Positions 42,356-51,015 of a stretch of 64,000 nucleotides of DNA are shown here, piece by piece. Under the pieces are notes generated by a model. The model searched no databases. It saw only the letters and a program-made list of their open reading frames with translations, and had not been told where the DNA came from. Each line of letters begins with the position of its first letter. The first letter of the stretch is position 1. Position numbers and translations under genes: made by a program. This DNA comes from Blastomonas ursincola (GTDB lineage Bacteria; Pseudomonadota; Alphaproteobacteria; Sphingomonadales; Sphingomonadaceae): positions 761,638 to 825,637 of the forward strand of contig NZ_VDES01000002.1 of assembly GCF_013607875.1 (NCBI RefSeq). Reading direction: 5' to 3'.

Positions 42356-43816
42356 TCAGCCGGCGACCCGTTCGGCCAGCAGGGTCAGCTGGTTGGGCTG
42401 GTCGCGCTCGGCCAGATCGGTGAGCGTGGTGGGATAGTCGCCGGTGAAGCACGCATCGCAATAGCGCGGGCGATCATCGTTGCGGCTGGCTTCGCCGAGC
42501 GCGCGGTACAGGCCGTCGATCGAGAGGAAGGACAGCGAATCCGCCTGGATGAACTGGCGCATCTCCTCGATCGATTTCTGCGCGGCGAGCAGCTTCGAGC
42601 GCTCGGGCGTATCGACGCCATAATAGCAGCTGTGCATCGTCGGCGGGCTGGCGATGCGCATGTGCACCTCGGCCGCGCCGGCGTCGCGCATCATCTGCAC
42701 GATCTTGAGCGAGGTGGTACCGCGCACGATCGAATCGTCGATCAGCACAAGCCGCTTGCCCGCGATCAGCGGCTTGTTGGCATTGTGCTTGAGCTTCACG
42801 CCGAGATGGCGGACGCCGTCGCCCGGCTGGATGAAGGTGCGGCCGACATAATGCGAGCGGATGATGCCCAGTTCGAAAGGCAGGCCCGATTGCTGTGCAT
42901 AACCGATCGCCGCAGGCGTGCCGCTGTCGGGCACGGGGACGACCAGGTCTGCCTCGACCGGGTTTTCCATCGCCAGCTGCGCGCCGATTGCCTTGCGCAC
43001 CGAATAGACCGACGATCCATCGACGATCGAATCGGGGCGCGAGAAATAGACATGCTCGAAGATGCAGGGGCGCTGCGCCTTGTCGGCAAAGGGGCGGTGC
43101 GAGCGGATCTCGCCGCCGCTGACCACGATCAGCTCGCCCGGATCGACCGAGCGGACGAATTCGGCGCCGACGATGTCGAGCGCGACGGTTTCCGACGCGA
43201 AGATCACGGTATCGCCGATGCGGCCCATGACCAGCGGGCGGATGCCGAGCGGATCGCGGCACGCGATCATGCCGCTGTCGGTCAGGCAGATCAGGGAGTA
43301 GGCGCCTTCGACCTGTTTCAGCGCATCGATGAACTTATCGAGCAGTGTCCGGTAGCGCGAGGTCGCGACGAGATGGATGATCGTCTCGGTGTCCGAGGTC
43401 GACTGGAAGATCGATCCGGTGCGCACCAGATCGTGGCGCAGCTTCATCGCGTTGGAGATATTGCCATTGTGCGCGATGGCAAAGCCGCCCGAGGAGAGCT
43501 CGGCATAAAGCGGCTGCACGTTGCGCAGCGCGGTCTCGCCGGTGGTGGCATAGCGGACATGGCCGATCGCCCAGTCGCCTTTCAGCGCGCGCATCGTCTC
43601 TTCGCTGTCGAAATTGCCCGCCACATGGCCCAGCGCCTTGTGGTTGTGGAAATGGCGTCCGTCGAAGCTGCTGATGCCCGCGGCTTCCTGGCCGCGGTGC
43701 TGCAGCGCGTGCAGCCCCAAAGCGACCATCGCCGCGGCATCGACCGCGCCGGCTACGCCAAAAACGCCGCACTCTTCGCGCAGCTTGTCGTCGTCAAAAG
43801 GATGTGTGGTGATCAT
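42356..43816 (-). CDS. purF: Amidophosphoribosyltransferase
   Basis: 486 residues. First step of purine synthesis: transfers the amide of glutamine to PRPP. The catalytic Cys is in REECGVFGVAG after a short propeptide (MITTHPFDDDKLREE). Ntn-hydrolase domain: RNVQPLYAELSSGGFAIAHNGNISN; PRT domain: LVLIDDSIVRGTTSLKIV binds PRPP. Complete. Drives the de novo purine pathway with hisI-type genes elsewhere; the gene itself heads a unit with the SDR. Confidence 0.97.
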   Translation of the reverse strand: MITTHPFDDDKLREECGVFGVAGAVDAAAMVALGLHALQHRGQEAAGISSFDGRHFHNHKALGHVAGNFDSEETMRALKGDWAIGHVRYATTGETALRNVQPLYAELSSGGFAIAHNGNISNAMKLRHDLVRTGSIFQSTSDTETIIHLVATSRYRTLLDKFIDALKQVEGAYSLICLTDSGMIACRDPLGIRPLVMGRIGDTVIFASETVALDIVGAEFVRSVDPGELIVVSGGEIRSHRPFADKAQRPCIFEHVYFSRPDSIVDGSSVYSVRKAIGAQLAMENPVEADLVVPVPDSGTPAAIGYAQQSGLPFELGIIRSHYVGRTFIQPGDGVRHLGVKLKHNANKPLIAGKRLVLIDDSIVRGTTSLKIVQMMRDAGAAEVHMRIASPPTMHSCYYGVDTPERSKLLAAQKSIEEMRQFIQADSLSFLSIDGLYRALGEASRNDDRPRYCDACFTGDYPTTLTDLAERDQPNQLTLLAERVAG

Positions 43817-43966
43817 GTTGCGCGCCCGATTCGGTTGCAGCCGGGTGGTTCGGCACCCCTATAGGCGCGCATATGGGGTTTGTCTTGCATTTGTCACAGG
43901 AGAATTCGCAGGTCATTTTTCGTTAACCGTGTTGCACCCCGCGCTGGCTGCGATTAACCGGGCGAT

Positions 43967-44332
43967 ATGGCCGATATCCGCGAAACCGGGCTGGACCTGG
44001 ACCCTAAATTCGATGCCGCAGGGCTGATCACCGCGTGCGTCACTGACGCGGCGAGCGGAGCGCTGCTGATGGTCGCGCATATGAACGAAGAGGCGCTGCG
44101 GCTGACGACGCAGACCGGCGAGGTCCATTTCTGGTCGCGCTCGCGCGCGAGCCTTTGGAAGAAGGGCGAAAGTTCGGGCAATGTACTCAAGCTCGTCGAG
44201 CTGCGCATCGACTGCGATCAGGACGCGGTCTGGGTGATCGCCTCGCCTGCGGGACCCACCTGCCATACCGGCGCGCCGTCGTGCTTCTATCGCCGGGTCG
44301 CGGCGGACGGTTCGCTGGAGCGGATCGCCTGA
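43967..44332 (+). CDS. hisI: Phosphoribosyl-AMP cyclohydrolase
   Basis: 121 residues. Histidine synthesis: opens the purine ring of phosphoribosyl-AMP. Motifs [32 protein letters not shown], and the zinc/magnesium segment [21 protein letters not shown] are all present. Its stop overlaps the next start by one base (TGATG). Found apart from the main his genes, as is normal in alphaproteobacteria. Confidence 0.95.
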   Translation: MADIRETGLDLDPKFDAAGLITACVTDAASGALLMVAHMNEEALRLTTQTGEVHFWSRSRASLWKKGESSGNVLKLVELRIDCDQDAVWVIASPAGPTCHTGAPSCFYRRVAADGSLERIA

Positions 44333-44859
44333 TGCGCAGCGCGCTGCTCGCCTGCCTGCTGCTGGCCGGGTGCAGCGTTTCGCAGGCAGGGGGCGATGAT
44401 GATGCGCTGACCCCGCTGGACGCCGCCGCAATCGATGCGGGCGTGATTGCCGATCCCCAGGCGATCGATCTGGCCGGTGCTTTCGCAGATCCCGGCGCGA
44501 CCGGTGCGGACAGCTTCTGTGCGCGCGGCGATCGGACCAGGGGCTACAAGGTCGGGGTGCTGGTCACGTTCGGCGCGTCGAGCCAGTGCGAGGGCACAGG
44601 TAGTGCGCAGCTGGCAGGAGAGGCGGCCGAACTCAGCCTGTCGCGAAACGGCAGGGGCGATGCCATCGCGGGTTGCCGCTTTTCGGCACAGTTCGACGGC
44701 AATGCCCTGGTGGTGCCCGGCAGCGTGCCGGCCGCCTGCGCGGCTCTGTGCAGCGACCGGGCGAGTCTGGCCGGAGCATCTTTCGCGCTGGTCGAGCCGG
44801 GCAATGCGGCGGCAGGCGGCGCGGCCGGGCGATCGGTGAAGAGGCTCTGCGCCGGCTGA
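44332..44859 (+). CDS. Small lipoprotein of unknown function
   Basis: 175 residues. Lipobox LLLAGCSVS at residues 8-16. The mature part is acidic with five cysteines (FCARGDRTRGY, SQCEGTG, GCRFSAQFDG, AACAALCSDRASL, KRLCAG) that could form disulphides. No family recognised. Start ATG 44332 overlaps the hisI stop, suggesting coupled translation. The following 18-base palindrome marks the boundary with the next gene. Confidence 0.7.
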   Translation: MRSALLACLLLAGCSVSQAGGDDDALTPLDAAAIDAGVIADPQAIDLAGAFADPGATGADSFCARGDRTRGYKVGVLVTFGASSQCEGTGSAQLAGEAAELSLSRNGRGDAIAGCRFSAQFDGNALVVPGSVPAACAALCSDRASLAGASFALVEPGNAAAGGAAGRSVKRLCAG

Positions 44860-44865
44860 AATTTA

Positions 44866-44883
44866 CTTGACGTTTACGTCAAG
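44866..44883. promoter_or_regulatory. LiuR-like MerR operator
   Basis: CTTGACGTTTACGTCAAG: eight bases on each side pair perfectly around TT. Such a palindrome is the usual operator of LiuR, a MerR regulator of branched-chain amino-acid and acyl-CoA catabolism in proteobacteria. It lies about 20 bases before the MerR gene start, so the regulator probably binds here and controls itself and, downstream, the acyl-CoA dehydrogenase. Confidence 0.7.
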
Positions 44884-44902
44884 GTAATGTAGCGCCGCTT
44901 CC

Positions 44903-45331
44903 ATGCACGACCGTTCGACCCTTGGCCGCATCGACACTCCCGATCTGCAGAACCGGGACAGCTATACCATCTCCGATCTGTCGGACGAATTCGGCGTTAC
45001 TGCACGCGCGCTGCGCTTCTATGAGGACGAAGGCCTGATCGCGCCCGAGCGGCGTGGCCTGACCCGCGTCTATTCGAAGCGCGACCGCGCGCGGCTCGCC
45101 TGGATCATGCGCGCCAAGAACGTGGGTTTCAGCCTGGGCGAAATCCGCGAGATGATCGATCTGTACGATATCGGCGACGGACGGCGCGAACAGCGCCGCG
45201 TGACGCTCCAGCGCTGCAAGGAACGCATAGCCTTGATGCGCAAGCAGAAGAAGGACCTCGAAAGCGCGATCCAGGAGCTTTCGCAGTTCGTGAAGATGGT
45301 CGAGCAAGTGGATCGTGCCGACCAGGGCTGA
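44903..45331 (+). CDS. MerR-family regulator (LiuR-like)
   Basis: 142 residues. N-terminal MerR helix-turn-helix: YTISDLSDEFGVTARALRFYEDEGLI, then the wing RVYSKRDRARLAWI and a dimerising coiled coil (KERIALMRKQKKDLESAIQEL). No cysteine or metal-binding tail, as expected for the LiuR-type group that senses acyl-CoA compounds rather than metals. Its promoter carries a palindrome of the LiuR kind. Acyl-CoA dehydrogenase follows. Confidence 0.88.
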   Translation: MHDRSTLGRIDTPDLQNRDSYTISDLSDEFGVTARALRFYEDEGLIAPERRGLTRVYSKRDRARLAWIMRAKNVGFSLGEIREMIDLYDIGDGRREQRRVTLQRCKERIALMRKQKKDLESAIQELSQFVKMVEQVDRADQG

Positions 45332-45435
45332 GGCCCGCGTTTCGATCCGGGCGGTTGCCGGTCACGGACCACGCCCCTTTCTCAGGCTCTCCCCGGCCTG
45401 ACATCTGACCCATATGTTTTGAGAGGACCCGCAAG

Positions 45436-47238
45436 ATGCCCAAATATACCGCACCGGTGCGCGATACCCAGTTCATCCTGAACGAGGTGCTGGGAATCGA
45501 GAAATATTCCAACCTGCCCGGCTTCGACAATGCCGCGCCCGACGTACTGTCCGCCGTGCTCGAGGAAGCCGGCAAGTTCGTCGAGGAGGTGCTGTTCCCG
45601 CTGAACCAGGTGGGCGACCAGCAGGGCTGCACCCGCCATCCCGATGGCACCGTGACCACGCCCGACGGTTTCAAGGAAGCCTATCAGCAATATTGCGAGG
45701 CGGGCTGGGGCACATTGTCCGCGCCGGAAGAGTTCGGCGGGCAGGGCATGCCGCATGTCGTCGGCATCGCGTTCGAGGAATTCATGTCGTCGAGCAACAT
45801 GGCCTTTGCCATGTACCCCGGCCTGACCCATGGTGCGGTCTCCGCGATCCTCGCCAAGGGCAGCCAGGAGCAGAAGGAAAAATACTGCCCCAACATGATC
45901 AGCGGCAAGTGGGGCGGCACGATGAACCTGACCGAACCGCATTGCGGCACGGACCTGGGTCTCATCCGCACCAAGGCGGTTCCGCAGCCCGGCGGCACCT
46001 ATGCGATCACCGGCACCAAGATCTTCATCTCGTCGGGCGAGCATGACCTGACCGAGAACATCATCCATCTGGTGCTGGCCAAGACCCCCGACGCCCCCGA
46101 CAGCGTCAAGGGCATCTCGCTGTTCATCGTGCCGAAGTTCCTCGTCAATGACGATGGCTCGCTGGGTGAGCGCAATGCGGTGTCGTGCGGTTCGATCGAG
46201 CACAAGATGGGCATTCACGGCAATTCGACCTGCGTGATGAACTATGACGGCGCCACCGGCTATCTGGTTGGCGAGGAGAACAAGGGTCTCGCCGCGATGT
46301 TCATCATGATGAACGCCGCGCGCCTTGGAGTGGGTGGTCAGGGCTTGTCGATGGGCGAAGTGTCGTACCAGAACGCGGTGCAGTACGCTGGCGACCGTCG
46401 CCAGGGCCGCGCGCTGACCGGTGCGCAGGACGCGAACGAAAAGGCCGACACGCTGTTCGTCCATCCCGATGTCCGCCGCATGTTGATGGAAGCCAAGGCG
46501 ATCAATGAGGGCCTGCGCGCGCTGATCCTGTGGGGCGGCCTGCAGGTCGACCTGACGCACAAGGCACAGACCGAGGAAGAGCGCGTTGCCGCCGACGACC
46601 TGATCAGCCTGCTGACCCCGGTGATCAAGGGCTATGGCACCGACAAGGGCTATGAGATCGCCACCAACATGCAGCAGATCTATGGCGGCCATGGCTATAT
46701 CGCCGAATGGGGCATGGAACAATATGTGCGCGATGCGCGCATCGCCATGATCTACGAAGGCACCAACGGCGTGCAGGCGATGGACCTGGTCGGCCGCAAG
46801 CTGGCGCAGAATGGCGGCCGCGCGGTGCAGACCTTCTTCGGTATCATCGACAGCGAATGCGCCGATGCCAAGGCGGACGAGCGCCTCACGGATTTCGCCA
46901 CGCGTCTGGAAAAGGCAGCGGGCGAGCTCAAGGCGGCCACGATGTGGTTCATGCAGAACGGCATGATGAACCCCAACCATGTCGGTGCGGGCGCGCACAG
47001 CTACATGCACATCATGGGCATTGTCGCGCTGGGCCTGATGTGGCTGCGCATGATGCGCGCGTCGATCGCGGCGCTGGAAGCCGGCAGTGGCAACGCCGTG
47101 TTCTACGAAACCAAGCTCAAGACCGCGCGCTATTTCGCCGAGCGGATCATGCCCGATGCAGGGGCCCTGCGCCGCAAGATCGAGGCCGGATCGGATGCCA
47201 TCATGGCGCTGGAGCCGGAGCTGTTTGCTGCAGCCTGA
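45436..47238 (+). CDS. Acyl-CoA dehydrogenase (long, ~600-residue type)
   Basis: 600 residues. FAD-dependent first step of beta-oxidation. Family blocks: [54 protein letters not shown] and [15 protein letters not shown] with the catalytic Glu region. A C-terminal extension (residues about 450-600) is typical of the bacterial FadE-like branch. RBS GAGAGGA sits a few bases ahead of ATG 45436. Likely regulated by the MerR gene upstream. A strong terminator follows. Confidence 0.94.
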   Translation: MPKYTAPVRDTQFILNEVLGIEKYSNLPGFDNAAPDVLSAVLEEAGKFVEEVLFPLNQVGDQQGCTRHPDGTVTTPDGFKEAYQQYCEAGWGTLSAPEEFGGQGMPHVVGIAFEEFMSSSNMAFAMYPGLTHGAVSAILAKGSQEQKEKYCPNMISGKWGGTMNLTEPHCGTDLGLIRTKAVPQPGGTYAITGTKIFISSGEHDLTENIIHLVLAKTPDAPDSVKGISLFIVPKFLVNDDGSLGERNAVSCGSIEHKMGIHGNSTCVMNYDGATGYLVGEENKGLAAMFIMMNAARLGVGGQGLSMGEVSYQNAVQYAGDRRQGRALTGAQDANEKADTLFVHPDVRRMLMEAKAINEGLRALILWGGLQVDLTHKAQTEEERVAADDLISLLTPVIKGYGTDKGYEIATNMQQIYGGHGYIAEWGMEQYVRDARIAMIYEGTNGVQAMDLVGRKLAQNGGRAVQTFFGIIDSECADAKADERLTDFATRLEKAAGELKAATMWFMQNGMMNPNHVGAGAHSYMHIMGIVALGLMWLRMMRASIAALEAGSGNAVFYETKLKTARYFAERIMPDAGALRRKIEAGSDAIMALEPELFAAA

Positions 47239-47267
47239 TCGCTATCGCCATTCGATGTGACACTATT

Positions 47268-47303
47268 GGGGGCGCCACTCCTTGCGGGTGGCGCCCCCTT
47301 TTC
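47268..47303 (+). terminator. Rho-independent terminator of the acyl-CoA dehydrogenase gene
   Basis: GGGGGCGCCAC and GTGGCGCCCCC form an 11-base perfect stem (47268-47278 with 47288-47298) around a nine-base loop and are followed by TTTTC. It lies 30 bases after the acyl-CoA dehydrogenase stop. Confidence 0.88.
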
Positions 47304-47552
47304 ATGTCGAATTGCGACGAGTCGAAGTCGATTTTCATCGCTGAATCCGAGCGACTTGGCGCGCCTCAAGTACTGATCGTGCGGTAGTGCGAAGAACCTG
47401 TGCGGCAACTTGCCGGAACCTGCCCGAAGTCGTGGAATCGGCGCCATCCCGGCCGGAACAGCACTGCTTTCCCCTCGTTGATGGGTCGGAGCAAGCAAGA
47501 CCTCTCCACCTGAATGCCCGCCGAGAGCATTACGCAACGAGGAGTAAAAGCC
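47304..47552. other. Non-coding gap between acyl-CoA dehydrogenase and a secreted acidic protein
   Basis: The gap from the dehydrogenase stop to the next start is about 310 bases and holds the terminator above and the stress promoter below. No gene or RNA structure was recognised in the rest. Confidence 0.6.
47455..47479 (+). promoter_or_regulatory. EcfG-type general-stress promoter
   Basis: GGAAC at 47455-47459 and CGTT at 47476-47479 are 16 bases apart, which fits the consensus of the alphaproteobacterial general stress sigma factor (GGAAC-N16/17-CGTT). It lies about 75 bases before ATG 47553, which it would control. Confidence 0.65.
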
Positions 47553-47858
47553 ATGAAGAACTCGATTATCGGAACCCTGATCGCTGCCGGTGCGCTGGCA
47601 GCAACCCCCGCTCTGGCGCAGGACGCCATGCAGGAAACTCCCGCCAGCCCGACCACCGAAGCGCCTGCTTCGGAAACCCCGGCACCCGGCGCTGACGCCC
47701 CGGCAACCGCCGATCAGGCACCGCCTGCCACGCTGGACTCGAACGGCGACGGCACCATGGACGCCTGGGACCGCAACAATGACGGCAAGGCCGATGCCTG
47801 GGATACGGATGGCGACGGCAAGCCCGACAAGGCCGATCCGATGGAAGCCGCCGAATAA
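47553..47858 (+). CDS. Secreted acidic protein with calcium-binding-like repeats
   Basis: 101 residues. Signal peptide MKNSIIGTLIAAGALAATPALA. Then an Ala/Pro/Thr/Glu-rich linker and three short Asp/Asn-Gly repeats: DSNGDGTMDAWD, DRNNDGKADAWD and DTDGDGKPDKAD, like thrombospondin type-3 or dockerin calcium loops. Start by GAGGAG eight bases upstream. The EcfG-type promoter suggests a stress-induced envelope protein. Function unknown. Confidence 0.75.
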   Translation: MKNSIIGTLIAAGALAATPALAQDAMQETPASPTTEAPASETPAPGADAPATADQAPPATLDSNGDGTMDAWDRNNDGKADAWDTDGDGKPDKADPMEAAE

Positions 47859-47893
47859 TACAGAATAACTATAGCCCTAAAGGGTCGCAGAGG

Positions 47894-47928
47894 AAGGCCG
47901 GGAGAGTGATCTCCCGGCCTTTCTTCTT
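47894..47928 (+). terminator. Rho-independent terminator after the secreted acidic protein
   Basis: AAGGCCGGGAGA and TCTCCCGGCCTT form a 12-base stem (47894-47905 with 47910-47921) around GTGA, then TTCTTCTT. Situated 36 bases after the stop. Confidence 0.88.
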
Positions 47929-48023
47929 GTCTGCAATGTTTTGCAGGTAATCCGCAGTTGCTGGCGGCCATGTAAACAGCAACGGCCGAGCGGAAGTGTC
48001 AATCTCGATTGACATATGGATCG

Positions 48024-48038
48024 TTAAAGCCTGCTTAC
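48024..48038 (+). promoter_or_regulatory. CtrA-like site before the chemoreceptor gene
   Basis: TTAA-N7-TTAC, three of four bases of the second half matching the CtrA consensus TTAA-N7-TTAA. It is about 100 bases before ATG 48139. CtrA controls motility genes in many alphaproteobacteria, which fits the gene, but short near-matches are common. Confidence 0.25.
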
Positions 48039-48138
48039 CACCATTCTTGAGCTTTTTTCTTGGGCTTCAACACCTAATTAACTTCGACGTTCTAAATGCC
48101 AGCCTCAGCGTTGTTTACCTTTTTTGGGAGAAAAGGAA

Positions 48139-49656
48139 ATGCAGTCGGGCTTGCAGGAGAGGCTTGCGTTTTACGAACTGGACCGCGCAGACAATTCCAC
48201 CTTCCGCAGGGTGAAGAAGTCGCTCGGTCGACATGTCAATCGCGCCCTCGAGAAATTCTACCGGAAGGTCGGGGGCATTCCCGAACTCAAGGGCTTTTTC
48301 AGCGACAGTTCGCGGCTGCAATATGCCAAGAATGCACAGCACAGCCATTGGATGAAGATCTTCGGCGATGGCTTGACCGACGATTACATGAAGCGCGCCG
48401 TTGGCGTGGGCCAGGTGCACGCACGCATCGGGCTGGAGCCGAAATGGTATGTTGGTGGCTATGCGCTGATCCTGGAAGAGATGATCCACGGCATGATCTC
48501 GCCGGGGCTGCTGCGCTTCGTGCCGGGCCGCCGCAAGCTTGCCAAGGATGTCGCGGCGCTGGTCAAGGTATCGTTGCTCGATATCGATGTTGCGCTGTCG
48601 ACCTATTTCGTCGATGCCGAGGAAAAGGTGCGCGGGGTGGTGCTTGGCCAGATGGGCAGCGCATTGAAGCGTATGGCCGAAGGCGATCTGACCACGCAGA
48701 TGTCGGGGCTGCCTGCCGAATATGCGCAGGTCGAGCAGGACTTCAACGCCGCCACTGCGGCTCTGCGCGAGACGCTGCTCGCGGTGAGCTCGAGCGTCAG
48801 CGTCATCTCTTCGGGCAGCGGCGAAATCCGCACGGGTGCCGATGACCTCGCCTCGCGGACCGAAGAACAGGCCGCGTCGCTTGAGGAAACCGCCGCCGCC
48901 ATGCGCGCCGCCACTGAAATGGTGCAGGAAACGACGCGCAGCGCGGTCGCGGTCAATGCCGAGATGGCCAAGATGCAGGCCGAAGCCACCGAAGGCGGCG
49001 TCATCGTCGGCAAGGCGGTCGGTGCGATGGATTCGATCGAGAAATCCTCGAGCGAGATCGGCAAGATCATCACCGTGATCGATGGCATCGCCTTCCAGAC
49101 CAACCTGCTGGCCCTGAACGCCGGGGTCGAGGCGGCGCGCGCGGGCGATGCCGGCAAGGGCTTTGCCGTCGTTGCGCACGAGGTGCGGGCGCTGGCGCAG
49201 CGCTGCGCCGACGCCGCACAGGAAATCAAGACGCTGATCAGCAACAGCACCGAGCATGTCGACAATGGCGTGAAGCTGGTCGGTGAGACCGGCACGATGC
49301 TGACCCGCATCGTCGAGCGGGTCGGCGAGGTCAGCCAGGTGATCACCCGCATCGCTGCATCGGCGGAAAGCCAGTCGGCCAGCATGATCCAGGTCAACTC
49401 CGCCGTGGGCGACATGGACAAGATGACCCAGCAGAACGCTGCAATGGTCGAGGAAACCGCTGCTTCGGCGCGCAGTCTTGCCAGCGAGGCGCAGGATCTG
49501 GCCGAGAAGGTAGGCCGGTTCCAGCTCGGTCAGCAGAACGCCATGCCGGTGGCGCGGTCTGCCTTTCGTCCGGCACCCAAACGGCCGGCACGCGTGCCGA
49601 TGGTCAGCGGCAATCTGGCGCTGAAGGCCGATGAGGAAGACTGGTCGGAATTCTGA
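48139..49656 (+). CDS. Globin-coupled methyl-accepting chemotaxis protein
   Basis: 505 residues and no membrane span, so it is a soluble receptor. Residues about 1-160 are a sensor globin: the proximal His lies in [17 protein letters not shown], and [21 protein letters not shown] is family-typical. A short HAMP-like linker ([17 protein letters not shown]) leads to the signalling hairpin with the conserved tip [20 protein letters not shown] and [15 protein letters not shown]. The C-terminus DWSEF resembles the CheR-tethering pentapeptide. Sense of oxygen or another gas, as in HemAT. SD GGGAG is eight bases before ATG 48139. Confidence 0.92.
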   Translation: MQSGLQERLAFYELDRADNSTFRRVKKSLGRHVNRALEKFYRKVGGIPELKGFFSDSSRLQYAKNAQHSHWMKIFGDGLTDDYMKRAVGVGQVHARIGLEPKWYVGGYALILEEMIHGMISPGLLRFVPGRRKLAKDVAALVKVSLLDIDVALSTYFVDAEEKVRGVVLGQMGSALKRMAEGDLTTQMSGLPAEYAQVEQDFNAATAALRETLLAVSSSVSVISSGSGEIRTGADDLASRTEEQAASLEETAAAMRAATEMVQETTRSAVAVNAEMAKMQAEATEGGVIVGKAVGAMDSIEKSSSEIGKIITVIDGIAFQTNLLALNAGVEAARAGDAGKGFAVVAHEVRALAQRCADAAQEIKTLISNSTEHVDNGVKLVGETGTMLTRIVERVGEVSQVITRIAASAESQSASMIQVNSAVGDMDKMTQQNAAMVEETAASARSLASEAQDLAEKVGRFQLGQQNAMPVARSAFRPAPKRPARVPMVSGNLALKADEEDWSEF

Positions 49657-49667
49657 TCCTGCAATGC

Positions 49668-49694
49668 ACCGCCGGGGTCGATGGCGCCGGCGGT
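49668..49694 (+). terminator. Hairpin after the chemoreceptor gene
   Basis: ACCGCCGG and CCGGCGGT form an eight-base stem with an 11-base loop just after the stop. A run of T is absent, so this may be a transcript-stabilising stem or a factor-dependent stop. Confidence 0.4.
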
Positions 49695-49778
49695 GACACT
49701 ATATCATTGCCCGACGGGTTAACCGTCGCTTATCCTCTCGCTGCCATATCAGGGGCCAGGCCTCCGGGAGAGTGAAAT

Positions 49779-50999
49779 ATGCTGCATGTCGATCATCGCA
49801 ACCTGCGCGCCGGGGCAGTCGCGCTGGGAGCGATCGAATGTGCAGTGGTTCCCGGCGTCTCGCCCGTCGTCGACATGCTGGCCGCCATTGGCCCTTCCAG
49901 CCATGGTTTCCTGCGCGAAGGCTGGTTCTGCCGGGGCGAGCCCGAGGCGATTTCGACCCTGGTCGCACGCCGCGGCGATGGCAGCCCGATCCTCGCACTG
50001 CCGATGCGCCAGCTGGGGCCGCCGGGCCTGCGCGCACGCTCGCTCGCGGGAAGCTATTGGCCATTTCGCAGCGCCGCCATCGATCCGAGCACCGGCGTGG
50101 GCGACATGCGCGCCGTGCTCGAACATCCCGCCGCGCAGGAGATCATCGGGCCGCTGCTGCGCGTCGGGCCCATCTACCACGACGACCGGCTCGCCCAGCT
50201 GATGATCGCGGCGGCCGATGCGATCGGGTGGCACGTGCTGATCCGCGACATGGGGCAGAGCTTCGTCCAGGATTTTGCCGAGCCGGGATCGCCCGATGCC
50301 TGGCCCAGCAAGTCGCGGCGCAAGAAGGTGCGGCGATTGACCGCGCGGCTCGAGGAGCAGGGCCCGGTAACCGTGCGGATCGTTCGCGGGACCGAATGGT
50401 CGCGCCAGGTGTTCCAGGATCTGGCGCGGATCGAGGAAAACAGCTGGGTGGGCACGCGCACCGACCGCAGCGGCGCCAAGTTCCTGAATCCGCACATGAT
50501 GGCGCACTGGCAGCGCGCGGTGGTCGATCCCGATCTCGCCGAGATGCTGACCGCCAGCCTGCTTTATGTCGCCGATCGCCCGATCGCCTTTTCGCTCGAC
50601 CTGGTCTGCGGGGCGATCGCCTATGGCATCGCGAGCAGCTATGACGCGGCCTTTGCCGATGCTTCTCCCGGCCAGATCGTCACACTGCATGCGGTCGACG
50701 CCATGCTCGCGCGCGGCGTTCGCCAGGTGGACTGGGGTGCGGGCGACAGCGGTTACAAGCAGGAAATCGGCGCAAGGCCGGGATCGCGCATCCAGGACAT
50801 TCTGGTGGTCCGCAGCGCATCGATCGCTGCCGTACTGCGCCCGCGCTGGGAAGAATCGGTCGGCTCGGGAACCCTGGCGCTCGCGGCCGGACTGGCCGAT
50901 GCGGTGCGGGTTTCTGCCATACCCACGAGCCTCACCCTGCGGCGGTTGCTGATGTCGGGCCTGGCCCTGTCCGCCGCCGCATCGCTGCTCGCGGAGTGA
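49779..50999 (+). CDS. GNAT-family acetyltransferase of the BioF2/CelD-like group
   Basis: 406 residues. Double-GNAT fold of the kind found in cellulose/exopolysaccharide and peptidoglycan-modifying proteins; the segment SWVGTRTDRSGAKF and the later AIAYGIASSYDAAFADASPGQ match. No signal peptide. Acceptor unknown. Divergent by position from the dab genes: its stop is 16 bases from the DabA stop on the other strand (convergent). Confidence 0.8.
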   Translation: MLHVDHRNLRAGAVALGAIECAVVPGVSPVVDMLAAIGPSSHGFLREGWFCRGEPEAISTLVARRGDGSPILALPMRQLGPPGLRARSLAGSYWPFRSAAIDPSTGVGDMRAVLEHPAAQEIIGPLLRVGPIYHDDRLAQLMIAAADAIGWHVLIRDMGQSFVQDFAEPGSPDAWPSKSRRKKVRRLTARLEEQGPVTVRIVRGTEWSRQVFQDLARIEENSWVGTRTDRSGAKFLNPHMMAHWQRAVVDPDLAEMLTASLLYVADRPIAFSLDLVCGAIAYGIASSYDAAFADASPGQIVTLHAVDAMLARGVRQVDWGAGDSGYKQEIGARPGSRIQDILVVRSASIAAVLRPRWEESVGSGTLALAAGLADAVRVSAIPTSLTLRRLLMSGLALSAAASLLAE

Positions 51000-51015
51000 C
51001 AGGGCCGGCGCTCGA

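Noticed and set aside
45382-47010. 542-codon minus-strand open frame opposite the acyl-CoA dehydrogenase
   Set aside because: The reverse strand has the complete dehydrogenase; antisense frame has no family features.
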